This document shows positions 35,375 to 45,375 of a stretch of DNA of 64,000 bases, piece by piece. Source of the DNA: Dendrolimus kikuchii. Taxonomy: Eukaryota > Arthropoda > Insecta > Lepidoptera > Lasiocampidae. Numbering within the stretch: position 1 is the stretch's first letter; the number at the start of each line of letters is the position of its first letter. The position numbers and the translations under genes are program-made. The notes below the pieces were generated by a model. It had not been told where the DNA came from. It worked only from the letters and a program-made list of their open reading frames with translations, and made no database searches. The DNA lies in the NCBI GenBank assembly GCA_019925095.2, contig CM034411.1, positions 2,391,001-2,455,000 of the forward strand, written 5' to 3'.

Positions 35375-36153
35375 TGTTATCTATCATAAATAAATTATTT
35401 ATTTTATACATATTAAAAAATATATAAGATATAGCAATTTTTATTCTATTCCTTAACCGTTTGCCGAAAAATTTTGTTGCAACGTGATATATGTAGTATA
35501 AAACAATAATAATTCTCTATACAAATATTATACAAAATATACTTACATATACACATATTACAATTTTTATTAACAAATCAAATCAAATCTTTACTGTCAG
35601 AAAGTCAAATTTACATTATTTATATTACCTACTGGTCCCAAACTAGGCGAAGCCTGTATTTTGAAGACCAAAGCCGATGTTTATAGTCGCAGCGGGCAGA
35701 CGTGTGTTTTGTGTATGTGTGTGTGAGTAAGTGTGTGTGTGAGTATGTAATTATAAAACCAATAAGAGCTCTGTAGAATCAACTGTAACTGTGATTTAAT
35801 TGTAATTTTCTATAATAACGAGAACGGACTGGTGGCGCCATCTGTGATTGGAGCACGTGTTACGAATTCTGTTTTTTACTGGATGTTTGTTGTTCCTCAG
35901 TATTCTTCTTCTATGCCACTGGTAGAAAATTGACATTACTCGTATGGAGTTTAATTCAAAATTTAACCAGTAGCAAGAAAAATGAATGTATAGTAAGATA
36001 CAAAGAACCTTCTGTAAAAGGCTCGTATTCTATGATACAACTTAAACCAATTCGACATGATAGAGCCATGCTGGAATTGCAGTCTTAATTAAAGCTTCTA
36101 GGGCCAGCTCGATTGGTATGATATCGAATTCTCATAGCGTAAATACCCACGCG
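35375..36153. other. Gene-free stretch with GT-rich tract
   Basis: A TGTGTGTGAGTAAGTGTGTG tract lies near 35715-35745. No gene recognised. Confidence 0.45.
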
Positions 36154-36652
36154 TCTGGATTGCTACTGCCCCCGGTCTAGAGTATGCCGCCATAACAACT
36201 TGAGTTATGTTCCGCGGCATTAGAGGCCCAAGTTCCAGACTCCCTTAATAGATCAGCAGCGCGATTCTAGCACCTTTAGTGTTGCAAATGTCTATAGACG
36301 ATGAAAGAAAGAAAGAAAATATTTATTTCTAAAAATGCGACACTTTAACAATGATTTATAATAATAATAATAATAACATTGAAATTGTGTGCCGCAATTC
36401 GCGAAATGAGGTTGGCACTCAGTTTTTTGCTGTGCCGAAACATATTCCGACACAGCACTGATTTTCAGTGCCCACCTCCTTAATTACAAAGCCAAGTGAC
36501 CCACGGTAGAAGTAAGTTAAATAAAATTAAATTATAATCAACATATAAGAAAAAAAAAAAAAAAAAAAGTAAATAAAAAATTAAAGGTGGTAACTGCTTT
36601 CCATGAGGTGGGCCGTCTGCCTGGTCTGCAGACCTCATGCAATAAAAAAAAG
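36154..36652 (+). repeat. SINE-like repeat A split by a nested insertion
   Basis: Family sequence runs 36154-36302 (to CTATAGACGATG) and resumes at about 36588 (GGTAACTGCTTTCCATGAGG) to the A-run at 36652. The ~285 bp between looks like a reverse-oriented retroposon: it opens with AAAGAAAGAAAGAAAATATT and contains GCCGCAATTCGCGAAATGAG and CACAGCACTGATTTTCAG. Confidence 0.65.
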
Positions 36653-36964
36653 CCTTGAGCTAATCTTGTTTCGTACAATGAGTGAGAATTTCGATGGCCC
36701 ACTACCTTCCGGTATCCAATCTTCCCTTTCCCATTCCTCCTGTTTGATTCTTCAACCTCAACCCCCTTTTTTACATCACTGGTGAATTGCATTTGCGCAT
36801 CCCCTTCGCCCATTGGGGGTGGTCTACGATGGGTAAATGTGGCACTCCCAGAAACCGGTTCTGCACACGGTTGTCTAGTGGTTGCCCCAAAAATATAAGC
36901 AATAATACTCATATGCCCGAATATTACTTGCCCGAATTTCATTTGCCCGAATTGTTTGTTTACC
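36653..36964. other. Unassigned repeat-like block with GCCCGAAT motifs
   Basis: GCCCGAAT occurs three times at 36916-36952. CCCCAAAAATATAAGC occurs here and again at 37310 on the other side of the SINE copy, so a short segment was duplicated or is part of a tandem repeat. Confidence 0.35.
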
Positions 36965-37290
36965 ATTTTTTTTATTGCAGTTCAGCAGACAGGCAGACGG
37001 CCCACTTGATGGAAAGAAGTTACCGTCGCCTATGGACATTTACTACACCAAAGGGTAGGGACATTTACTACACAAATGCGCTGCTGCTCTCTTAAGGGAG
37101 TCTGGAACCTGGTCACTAATGCCGGAACACAACTCAAGGTTATTATGGCGGCATACTCTAGACCAGGGGTGGTTGCCATCCAGTCGGGCAAATACCCTAC
37201 CACCTGGCTGTGGGTAGTTTTGTCGCCTCTTACGACAGGCCGCCCGGCCGCAGGAAACTGTATTTTTTCTTCGTTCCCGCACGGATAAAA
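36965..37290 (-). repeat. SINE-like repeat A, reverse, full length
   Basis: From the T-run and GCAGTTCAGCAGACAGGCAG to CGTTCCCGCACGGATAAAA. It has an internal ~22 bp duplication near 37035-37075, seen as two GGACATTTACTACAC copies. Confidence 0.8.
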
Positions 37291-37476
37291 GTTATGTGAC
37301 ATTCTCTGCCCCAAAAATATAAGCATATAATACTCATATGCCCGAATTTCAACGCCATACTTGCCCGGCTTTCTAGCACTTCGCTGGCCGCTGGCGCAGC
37401 ACGCTCGCTTCGCTCGCTCGGCTAAAAGTTATGTGACATTCTCTTGTTTGCCCGTACATTAGATTCCATAATAATA

Positions 37477-37722
37477 TGACTGAGTAACCGGAGCGTCTGC
37501 GATACAGTCTCTTGTTATATATCTCCCGCTTCACAACTAGATTCACTTGCCACTTATCACCAAGCTCTTGGAACCCGATTAGTATAATTGGGTGGATATC
37601 TAACGCGCGCGATGCGTGAATGTCTTTACGACGGGTCGATTCAGACTGATCGTTGAGACGCGGAAGTGCGGGGTAAATTACTTTTTCGGGGAATCATCGT
37701 TCGTTACGCGGTGGCGTGAACA
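37477..37722 (-). repeat. BEL/Pao 3' LTR
   Basis: Shares GAGTAACCGGAGCGTCTGCG, CCCGCTTCACAACTAGATTC and TTTACGACGGGTCGATTCAG with the right LTR. On the - strand the proposed start TGTTCACGCCACC follows GGGCCCCAGGA, a plausible polypurine-tract position. The outer start is inferred. Confidence 0.7.
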
Positions 37723-37768
37723 TCCTGGGGCCCGGGGAAAAGGTGACGGCTCCCATTTATAGTGCTGA

Positions 37769-40700
37769 CTAAGTGCTGTTGTCGTCGAGGGGAAGACGAG
37801 CAATCTTTGTGACTGGTCTCGTTAAGCTGCCATCCTTGGTGCTGAGTTCTACGACTCGGACGACGTCATCCTTTCCGGGCAGAATCTTCTTTATTCTTCC
37901 CATCTTCCACTGGAGTCTGGGAAGATTATCCTCCTTTATGAGTACCAGCTCACCAATCTTGGGTCGACTGGTTTCCGTAGTCCATTTAGATCGGGATTGG
38001 AGAGTGTGCAGGTAGGATTTCGACCACAAGGTCCAAAATCGCTGAGCCAACGCTTGCACTAAGCGAAAACGTCGTAGGGTTGATGGAGGAGAGGATTCAT
38101 GGGAATGTTCGGGTAATGCGGTAAGTGGGCGACCTATAAGGAAATGACCAGCGGTTAGGACTTCGAAGTCTGTAGGGTCTGAAGACAGAGGGCAGAGTGG
38201 TCGAGAGTTGAGAACGGCCTCAATACGGGCTAAGAGTGTAGAAAATTCTTCAAAGGTCAGATGCTGCTCACCTAATACGCGATAGAGTAATTGCTTAGTA
38301 GATTTCACGGCTGCCTCGTGCAGACCGCCAAAAGAAGGAGCTGAGGGCGGATTGAGCAACCATGTGATCTGCTGTGTGGCTAGCTTGTGCGTAATTCTAT
38401 CATCATTGGCCTTTAAGAAGTTTTGTACTTCTATGAGCTGATTTCTTGCGCCGACATAGTTTGTACCGCAATCAGAGCGAATTAGGGTAGGGATTCCGCG
38501 CCGACTAACGAACCTTTGCAATGCCGCAAAAAAGGCGTCCGTAGAAAGCTCCGAGACAGCCTCTAAGTGCACTGCCTTGGTGGCGAGACAAACGAAAACA
38601 CAAAAGTAGCCTTTGAGAAGTTTGGCATTGCGTAGAGTACTTGATTTAATTAGGAATGGTCCGGCAAAATCCGTGGACACTTGACTAAACACCGGTTGTG
38701 GGCTGACTCGATCAGCCGGTAGGTCGGCCATAAAAGGGGGATTCGGCTGAGCTCGATGCCTAAAACAGCGTACACATTTAAAGACACGGTGACGAATGAC
38801 TCGCCTTCCAGATAAAATCCAGTATTGTTGACGGAGTAGTGCGTGTAGTGTATCTGCGCCCGGGTGGCAGTGTATAGTGTGGAAATGATCTATAATTAGG
38901 TCCACAAGGGGGCTTGAACTGGGTAAGATGAGGGGATGTTGTGTGTCATATCTAAGGGCTGAGTTGGACAAGCGCCCTCCTACTCTAAGAAGACCATCCT
39001 TGAGAAAGGGCGAGAGGCGTTGTATTCGCACTGTACATAATTTGTTAGTTTGCAGTCGGTGGATGTCTTCAGCGAACATATTTTGTTGGACTGAGCGTAC
39101 CCAGTGTAAGAGCGCTTTCTTACGTTCGTCTACGGTAATGGGACCAACGATGCGAGAGTGAGAAGATACCAAGCAATTGTGTGCAAAACGTTTAATACAT
39201 GCGGTTACGCCTACAAGTGTGTCTAAGGAGCTGAATCTCGTGAGTAAATCCGTGTCTAGATCAGGAACCGCGATGTGAGCTACCATTTTTCTGGGTTTTA
39301 GACCAGGCAGTACGTGATGACCCAAAGCAGGGGGCATCGTGGGCCAGGTATCAGGTGGGGCCTTGAGCCAAGTGGGCGACCACCATAGGTCATAGGCTAA
39401 GAGTTCCTGTGCTGATATTCCCCTGCTAGCACAGTCGGCAGGGTTAAGAGCTGAGGGTACATGTCTCCAAGTAGGGTTACATGGATTGGCTGCAATGGCA
39501 GAGACTCGATTGGCCTCAAAGACCTGTAGGGATTGAGAAGGAGTTTTAAGCCAGGCGAGTACGATAGTACTGTCTGACCAACAAAAGTGTTGCTGAATGG
39601 TAATGTGGGCAGAAAGTTGAACAGAGACGCGAGAAATGAGCAGCGAAGTGAGGTGTGCAGCTGAAAGTTCCAGCTTTGGTATAGTCTGTCGGGTTTTAAT
39701 GGGGGCTACCTTGGATTTAGAAACAAGTAGTCTGACGTGTACCTGACCCGTGATATTCGTTTCATGAAGATAGACTGCGGCTGCATATCCGGATTCGGAT
39801 GCATCGGCAAAACCGTGTAGGGTGTAGGTGGAATCTTTGCTGGTGCAAATTGTTCTGGGGAGTCGAAGAGCAGAGAGTAGAGGTAAGTCTTCAAAAATGT
39901 GCTGAAATTGAAATGTGACATCATTGGGAGCCGATTCATCCCAGTCTAACTTTAGAGTCCATAGGTGCTGAATGAGCAGTTTTGCGCGGAAAATAACTGG
40001 GCTGATCCATCCACTAGGATCGTATAAACGAGCGATGGTACTGAGTATTGACCTTTTGGTAAATTTTTCCAGTGTAGGTACCGAAATGTGATATGTAAAT
40101 TCGTCCGTTTGGGGTATCCATTGCATACCAAGTACCTTGATTGCATTGGAGTCGGGTACAACATCAAAATCCTTGGGTATGTCACATTGATCATCCGGGA
40201 AGCGTTCTAAAAGCTGACGAGAGTTTGAGGTCCACTTTCGCAAATGAAATCCCCCTAGGGCTAGTAACTCAATGAGTTCAGTCTGCAGAGCTATTGCCTT
40301 GTCAACTGAATCATGCCCAGTCAGAATGTCATCCACGAATATGGAGTGCGTAAGAACCTGTGCAGCCTGGGGAAAACGGTGACCTTCATCAGTGACCAGC
40401 TGTATAATAGATCGATTGGCGAGGAAGGGGCTGGGTCGTAGGCCATACGTGACAGTGGACAGGGCGTAAGTGAGCAGAGGTTGATCCGGAGAAGAGCGCC
40501 ATAGAATGAGTTGGAACCGTCTGTGGTCTGGGTGAACTAGTATATTTCTAAACATCATCTGGATGTCTGTACTAAAGACCACTTTGTGAGTACGAAAATT
40601 TAGAATGATGTCGGTAATATCACGTTGGAGCGGTGGGCCAGTGTGCAGACAGTCATTAAGACTGACACCATTAGAGCTCTTACAGCTGCCATCAAAAACC

Positions 40701-41755
40701 GTGCGAAGTTTTTCAGAGTTGGCTTTGAAGATGCCATGATGCGGGACGTAAAAATGGTCTTTTCCTTTGAATGTGCTGGGGTGACAAAGAGCCATGTGGC
40801 CCATGTCAATGTATTCCTTCATGAAGTCGATATATTTTGAGCGGAGGGTAGGATCTCTTTGGAGTTTGCGCTCCAAATTAAGGAATCGTCGTAGTGCAAT
40901 AGCGTGGGTTGCACCGAGCTTAGGTGCCTTTGTAAGAAAGGGAAGGGATACTATGTATCGCCCTGTGGGATCACGTGTGGTGGTAGAACGAAAGTTCTCC
41001 TCACACTCGTCAGAGGTTGAGTTGTCCTTTGATTGCACTTCTTCGACTTCCCAGAATCTCTCCAGAGCGGAGTGTATTTCTTTATTTGAGTGTTGGGGTT
41101 GTAAACAGTCAATATTTACTAGTGCTGAATTAACTTGAGGCTCAGGCTTTGTGTAGTTTGGATTGATAGGACCTAAAAGAGCGAAATTGAAGATCGTGCC
41201 GAAGGCTATTGGCCTGCCGGGGCCCAAAAAAATTTTGTTACCATCCAAAATTTGGCCCAAGACATCAGAACCTAAAATCAAGTCAATAGCGGCTGGAAAA
41301 CGATAAGACGAGTCTGCTAGGGGAAGCTGTGTCGAGTCGAGGAGTGGAACAACGTCAGGTAACATTGTTAATGGTAAAAGACCTGTCAAATCTGGTAGAA
41401 TGTATGCCTTTGCGCTAATTACTGGGACTTCGGTGTGAATAGGGCGGAATGTGATGGTAGTTGAAGAACTAGAGTTTTGAGTCTGTTGATTACCGACTCC
41501 TGTAATTTTTAGTTCTGTGTGCTCGACAGGCAAACGTAATTTTTGTGTCATAGTTTTAGTTAACAAGGTTAGCATGGAACCGCTGTCTAATAATGCTCTT
41601 GCCTTATGAAATACTCCAGCGTTGTCTGCTAGTTCTAGGGACACAGTGGGTAATAAAACTGGTGGATCGTGTACTGTAATGTGCTGAGTATGTGCTGAAA
41701 TATGACTGTCATTTTGGTTAGCTTTATCAGAGGAAGTAACAGGGCTGCCGGGCAA
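37769..41755 (-). CDS. pol: BEL/Pao Pol polyprotein (PR-RT-RNaseH-IN)
   Basis: 1328 codons are shown from a non-ATG position, but the frame stays open 48 codons further up to the gag stop. It encodes the replication enzymes. The aspartic protease has LLDSGS (Asp57). Reverse transcriptase has FSTDIQMMF (Asp397) and FVDDIL (473-476), the YVDD-type box. RNase H has FADASE (651), LELSA (696) and SDST (728). Integrase has an HHCC finger (HCHPGAD near 963, CVRC at 994-997) and the D,D,E triad at about 1029, 1095 and 1147. The order PR-RT-RH-IN and the motif styles are BEL/Pao. No inactivating stop is seen. It is probably translated only by reading through the gag UGA. Confidence 0.92.
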   Translation of the reverse strand: MPGSPVTSSDKANQNDSHISAHTQHITVHDPPVLLPTVSLELADNAGVFHKARALLDSGSMLTLLTKTMTQKLRLPVEHTELKITGVGNQQTQNSSSSTTITFRPIHTEVPVISAKAYILPDLTGLLPLTMLPDVVPLLDSTQLPLADSSYRFPAAIDLILGSDVLGQILDGNKIFLGPGRPIAFGTIFNFALLGPINPNYTKPEPQVNSALVNIDCLQPQHSNKEIHSALERFWEVEEVQSKDNSTSDECEENFRSTTTRDPTGRYIVSLPFLTKAPKLGATHAIALRRFLNLERKLQRDPTLRSKYIDFMKEYIDMGHMALCHPSTFKGKDHFYVPHHGIFKANSEKLRTVFDGSCKSSNGVSLNDCLHTGPPLQRDITDIILNFRTHKVVFSTDIQMMFRNILVHPDHRRFQLILWRSSPDQPLLTYALSTVTYGLRPSPFLANRSIIQLVTDEGHRFPQAAQVLTHSIFVDDILTGHDSVDKAIALQTELIELLALGGFHLRKWTSNSRQLLERFPDDQCDIPKDFDVVPDSNAIKVLGMQWIPQTDEFTYHISVPTLEKFTKRSILSTIARLYDPSGWISPVIFRAKLLIQHLWTLKLDWDESAPNDVTFQFQHIFEDLPLLSALRLPRTICTSKDSTYTLHGFADASESGYAAAVYLHETNITGQVHVRLLVSKSKVAPIKTRQTIPKLELSAAHLTSLLISRVSVQLSAHITIQQHFCWSDSTIVLAWLKTPSQSLQVFEANRVSAIAANPCNPTWRHVPSALNPADCASRGISAQELLAYDLWWSPTWLKAPPDTWPTMPPALGHHVLPGLKPRKMVAHIAVPDLDTDLLTRFSSLDTLVGVTACIKRFAHNCLVSSHSRIVGPITVDERKKALLHWVRSVQQNMFAEDIHRLQTNKLCTVRIQRLSPFLKDGLLRVGGRLSNSALRYDTQHPLILPSSSPLVDLIIDHFHTIHCHPGADTLHALLRQQYWILSGRRVIRHRVFKCVRCFRHRAQPNPPFMADLPADRVSPQPVFSQVSTDFAGPFLIKSSTLRNAKLLKGYFCVFVCLATKAVHLEAVSELSTDAFFAALQRFVSRRGIPTLIRSDCGTNYVGARNQLIEVQNFLKANDDRITHKLATQQITWLLNPPSAPSFGGLHEAAVKSTKQLLYRVLGEQHLTFEEFSTLLARIEAVLNSRPLCPLSSDPTDFEVLTAGHFLIGRPLTALPEHSHESSPPSTLRRFRLVQALAQRFWTLWSKSYLHTLQSRSKWTTETSRPKIGELVLIKEDNLPRLQWKMGRIKKILPGKDDVVRVVELSTKDGSLTRPVTKIARLPLDDNST

Positions 41756-41899
41756 GTGATTATTATGATAAACTTTATTATCATAGTGCTGAGTATGAAA
41801 CTGGGATTTATTTTGTTTACGTGATGTAGTGGATGGTGTATATTGTAGCGATGGTATGGGTGGGTGTAGTGTAGTATTGTGTAAGTGAGTAGCAGGTAG
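41756..41899 (-). CDS. In-frame gag-pol linker after UGA
   Basis: 48 open codons join the gag stop to the pol frame. Gag codon starts and pol codon starts differ by 1629 nt, a multiple of three, so gag and pol share one frame. The first codons after the stop are CUA CCU GCU. There is no ATG before the protease in this stretch, which argues against independent initiation of pol. Confidence 0.8.
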
Positions 41900-43384
41900 T
41901 CATTGTTGTGAATTAATAGGTGAATTACGACGAGAAGAGTTTCTTGATTCCGTGGTTGGGCGGGTGTGTTCTTGTCCTCTTAGTTGTGGGGGCAAGAGGT
42001 GAGAATTGTCATATGTGGGTGATTCAAAGCCACTGCGATGTAAGGTGGTATGGTGTTTCTCGCTATCACATTCTCTACACCGTCCTGTGGATCTGCACTC
42101 GTCAGAGTAATGGGGTCCTAGACACTTACGGCACCGTTCATGAGCTTGGATAAAATCCCAGCGCCCTTGCGTAGGCTGTCTTAGGTATTCACCGCAGTTC
42201 AGCAACCTGTGTCCTCTAACGTGACACCAAGGGCAGTAATAATTATTGGTCGGTGCTGGTGGGTGGGCGGAATCTTGTGCTATGGGCTCGAAATATTGTG
42301 TAGACTGTGGGTATCCTTGAGCGTACTGTACAGGGTACGCTTGACTTTGTAGAGGATATGCAGGGCGCGTTAAAGGTGGGCGGACGGAAGTAGTGGGCTG
42401 AAAACGAACGTGCCGAATTTCTGGTCTGGGTGCAGAAGCGCGTGGTTGGTACCGTGCTGAGGGAGAAGCACGTTCAGTTTGTCTGTATGTCGGGCTGAGG
42501 GGAGGGGGGGGTGGGTTATATGTCTCAGTTTCTGTGCAACGTGCATGGTCTTCTAAGAATGTGATTACATCCTTTAAGGTGGGCAGAGTGTCTGAAGACC
42601 CATGCGTTCGTTCAAATAATGTGCGAAGCTCGCCCTTTAACTTCCGCACTACTATTGACACTAGGACGTAGTCTGAGTCATGTAGTGGTAAGTTTAGGTT
42701 TTTAAGCGCCGATTGGGTTGAAATAAGAGGGGCTAAAAATAACTGTCTGATTTGTGAGCGGGTGGTGATGTGGGGTAACTCTAGTATCATATCTATAAAC
42801 CTATCAATGAGAACTCGGCGATTTTCGTAGCGATTGGCAAGTGTTGTCATCGCTACATCGTAGTTCTCATCGGTAACCTTGAGGTGTGATACCATACTGA
42901 GAGCTTCTCCGGAGAGGCAAGAAAATAAATAGTGTAATTTAACTGCACCTGACAAATTACCGGCAGTGTCCGTAAGGCTTTTGAAAATTGTTATGAAAGA
43001 TGGCCAATCCTCAAGCTTGGAAGAAAATTTGGGTAGATCTATTTTGGGCAGAACAGTAGACGTGGAGAATGTGGGCGAGCTTGGTTTGATGCTTGAGCTG
43101 ATGGTGATGTTTGCCACCAAAATTTTTTCATATGCTTCTATAGCCGAGGTGTAGTAGTCAAAGTACCATTTTTCCACTTTGTCGTCAAGGTCTTTAGAGT
43201 CCAAGATCTCATAATATACTGTATCCAACTTGCCCTTTATATCGTCCAATTTTGTAAAGCGCCCTATGAAATCGTTTACACTATACTTTTTGTCTCCTTT
43301 TAATATAAGGTTAGCTATCTCTAATAGGAAAGTTATGTACTTATGGGTTTGCATAAAGATGGCAGATTGCGATTTGGTAGGCAT
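41900..43384 (-). CDS. gag: BEL/Pao Gag
   Basis: 494 codons starting MPTKSQSAIFMQTHKY. The N-terminal two thirds is helical and capsid-like (LPKIDLPKFSSKLEDWPSFI is a typical BEL/Pao Gag segment). A Pro-rich linker follows (PPPPPLSP), then three zinc knuckles: CPWCHVRGHRLLNC, CRKCLGPHYSDEC and CRECDSEKHHTTLH. These bind genomic RNA during particle assembly. The frame ends CAA CAA TGA, followed directly by CTA and an open continuation into pol. ATG at 43384 is the first in frame after the leader. Confidence 0.9.
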   Translation of the reverse strand: MPTKSQSAIFMQTHKYITFLLEIANLILKGDKKYSVNDFIGRFTKLDDIKGKLDTVYYEILDSKDLDDKVEKWYFDYYTSAIEAYEKILVANITISSSIKPSSPTFSTSTVLPKIDLPKFSSKLEDWPSFITIFKSLTDTAGNLSGAVKLHYLFSCLSGEALSMVSHLKVTDENYDVAMTTLANRYENRRVLIDRFIDMILELPHITTRSQIRQLFLAPLISTQSALKNLNLPLHDSDYVLVSIVVRKLKGELRTLFERTHGSSDTLPTLKDVITFLEDHARCTETETYNPPPPPLSPTYRQTERASPSARYQPRASAPRPEIRHVRFQPTTSVRPPLTRPAYPLQSQAYPVQYAQGYPQSTQYFEPIAQDSAHPPAPTNNYYCPWCHVRGHRLLNCGEYLRQPTQGRWDFIQAHERCRKCLGPHYSDECRSTGRCRECDSEKHHTTLHRSGFESPTYDNSHLLPPQLRGQEHTRPTTESRNSSRRNSPINSQQ

Positions 43385-44140
43385 GACGATGAGAAGTGCA
43401 CAATAAGAAAAGGAAAAGCAAACGAAAAAAAAAAAAAAAAATTTTTTTTTTTTTTTTTTTTTCTTTTTTTTTTTTTTTACTAATGCTAATAAAGAACACG
43501 CAAGAAAGCAGCCAGAGAAACGTAAGAAATACGAAATAAATAAAAATGATTAGGAAAAAAAATATATATCAAACTGTCGTGTGCGCTGAGTCTTAATAAA
43601 CACGAAGCTATATATAAGCTATAAAAGTTGCACGGCAAGCTAACCACACCGAGTGAAACGAATATAATATTCAATATTATTATATCGATCCGATATCACG
43701 TTTAGTGCAAGTATTCGAGAATAGGTGTGCTGAATAAAGTACAGAATACGTACTCGAGGTTATATTAACCTACCTACGTACCAAAAAATAGTTATCGTGT
43801 AGCAATTTGCGTAATTATCTGAGGAATGTGGAATGGGTATTCAAATATATAAGGGCAGAAGTAATATGTTTATAAGAAAACAAAAAAGAAAAAACAAGGG
43901 CAGAAAACGGGTAAATGGGCAGATTGATAATGATTGTTTATTTAACTTTTTAGGTATGCGAAAATTTACAATTTGGTTTGAATTAACCATAAAATGGCAA
44001 AATACGGTTGTTGCAGACTGTATAAATAGGTCGCCAGTTGGAATATCCGGTTCGAAAGACCATATGATCTGGCCGATTGCCAGATTTCAAGGGTGCAAGG
44101 GTAAGAGGGAATGGAGATAAATGGACTCACCCGTAATAAT
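43385..44140 (-). other. BEL/Pao leader between 5' LTR and gag
   Basis: About 750 bp, AT-rich. A run of ~18 A next to ~40 T (about 43424-43478) forms a homopolymer palindrome. On the - strand AACTGGCGACC near 44030-44040 resembles a TGGCGACC-type primer binding site but lies ~100 nt inside the LTR edge, so its role is uncertain. A 95-codon + strand frame here is fortuitous. Confidence 0.5.
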
Positions 44141-44141
44141 A

Positions 44142-44352
44142 TGAGCTGAGTAACCGGAGCGTCTGCGATACAGGAGCAGCAGTGCGTGTTCTCTTGTTAT
44201 ATATCTCCCGCTTCACAACTAGATTCACTTGCCACTTATCACCAAGCTCTTGGAACCCGATTAGTATTGCAATTGGGTGGATATCTCAAATGCGCGCGCG
44301 ATGCGTGAATGTCTTTACGACGGGTCGATTCAGACTGAGTATGTCGTGAATA
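44142..44352 (-). repeat. BEL/Pao 5' LTR
   Basis: Matches the left LTR over about 200 bp from TGAGCTGAGTAACCGG to CGATTCAGACTGA. After that the left LTR has ~70 bp more before GTGGCGTGAACA, whereas this copy goes almost at once to ATGTCGTGAATA, suggesting an internal deletion at the LTR's outer end. Confidence 0.65.
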
Positions 44353-44483
44353 GTTCGCCACAACGCCTTGACGCAAACCGTCACGATGGTCGACGTCCCT
44401 GGGTAGGGTTCGGCGGGGAGGTCCCCCAACCTCAACCCGGTTCTATTACCTAATTGGGAGGAGGTTAATTTTTAATGACATAA

Positions 44484-44770
44484 GTTCAGCAGACAAGCAG
44501 ACTGCACAACTGATGGAAAGCGGTTACCATCGCCTATGGACATATAACACCAAAAATGCTACCAATGTGCTGCAGTTCTCTAAAGTGAGACTGGCCACTA
44601 ATGCTGAAACACAACTCCAGGTTGTGACGGCATACTCTAGACCAGGGGTGGTAGCCATCCAGTCGGGCATGTACCTTACCACTTGGCTGTGGGTTGTTTT
44701 GTCGTCTCTTACGACAGGCCGCCCTGCCGCAGGAAATTATATTCTTTCTCCGTTCTTGGACGGATAAAAG
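44484..44770 (-). repeat. SINE-like repeat A, reverse
   Basis: Runs AGTTCAGCAGACAAGCAGAC to CGTTCTTGGACGGATAAAA, with several small deletions. It is head-to-head with the + copy that follows. Confidence 0.75.
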
Positions 44771-44779
44771 TGAAGGTAC

Positions 44780-44925
44780 ACACGTGACAGGGATCCAATA
44801 GCTCGTATTCCCTATCTCAACCCTGGGTTGGCTTTGCCATTGGTGTTGTGAATGCCCATAGGCGACGGCAACCATTTACCATCAGATGCGCCATCTGCCT
44901 GTTTGCCAGCTTTGCAATAAAAAAA
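44780..44925 (+). repeat. Repeat A-related 3' end, forward
   Basis: Contains TGCCCATAGGCGACGGCAAC, CATCAGATGCGCCATCTGCC and an A-run. The 5' half differs from repeat A, so it is a related subfamily. Confidence 0.6.
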
Positions 44926-44989
44926 ACCAGCGTTGCTGGTGAAACTTTGTCCGCGTTGCCATGACAACTACTTATTTATTAGTGAACTG

Positions 44990-45375
44990 AAACGGTTGTG
45001 GATTATTCGTCTAAATGCCGAAATTGAAGCTGGATGAGCCCAATATCATAGGCGAGAGCAAGGCACGTCGCTTGCGCTGGCTTGGCCACCTACATAGAAT
45101 GGGGGAGGATCGTGCGGTGAAAATAGCTTATCTGGGCCGACCAACGAGACGTCGACCATACATACATACATAACTTCACGCCAGTTCCCTTGCGGGGTAG
45201 GCACGAACTACAGAGCGCCATTCAGGCTTATTCTTACATACCTCACTTGCTTCTTTGACATTCATAACTCTTGTCATGCACGCTCGTCTGTTCCTAAGGG
45301 TCCTGGCGGCGACCAGTTGCCCCAGATATCGCTGGAGTGATATGGAGGCTGATCTGCGCGGGCTTCAAGCCTATT
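44990..45375 (+). mobile_element. LINE C-terminal fragment split by an RTE insertion
   Basis: 45050-45156 encodes RRLRWLGHLHRMGEDRA and GRPTRRR. The frame resumes after the insertion with RYRWSDMEADLRGLQ (about 45325-45370). This is a different LINE from the WFGHVERM family but has the same C-terminal architecture. Confidence 0.55.
45157..45306 (-). mobile_element. RTE-type LINE 3' end nested in another LINE
   Basis: A TATG-type tail on the - strand, then the ELA stop and about 40 codons. It ends within the AACAGACGAGCG segment and is flanked on both sides by the other LINE. Confidence 0.65.

Larger units (their letters stand above)
37477..44352 (-). mobile_element. BEL/Pao LTR retrotransposon, nearly complete
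   Basis: A 6.9 kb element on the - strand: 5' LTR at the right, long leader, gag, pol, 3' LTR at the left. The long open gag and pol and the near-identical LTR segments indicate a fairly young insertion. The LTR copies differ mainly by small indels: 16 bp missing from the left copy near GATACAG, and about 70 bp apparently missing from the right copy. No clear target duplication was found, perhaps because an end is damaged. There is no env-like frame. Confidence 0.85.

Noticed and set aside
35705..35745. Telomere-like or regulatory GT tract
   Set aside because: It is an irregular GT microsatellite with no supporting context.
43833..44120. 95-codon + strand frame
   Set aside because: It lies in the BEL/Pao leader, is antisense to the element, Lys/Arg-rich, and has no domain.
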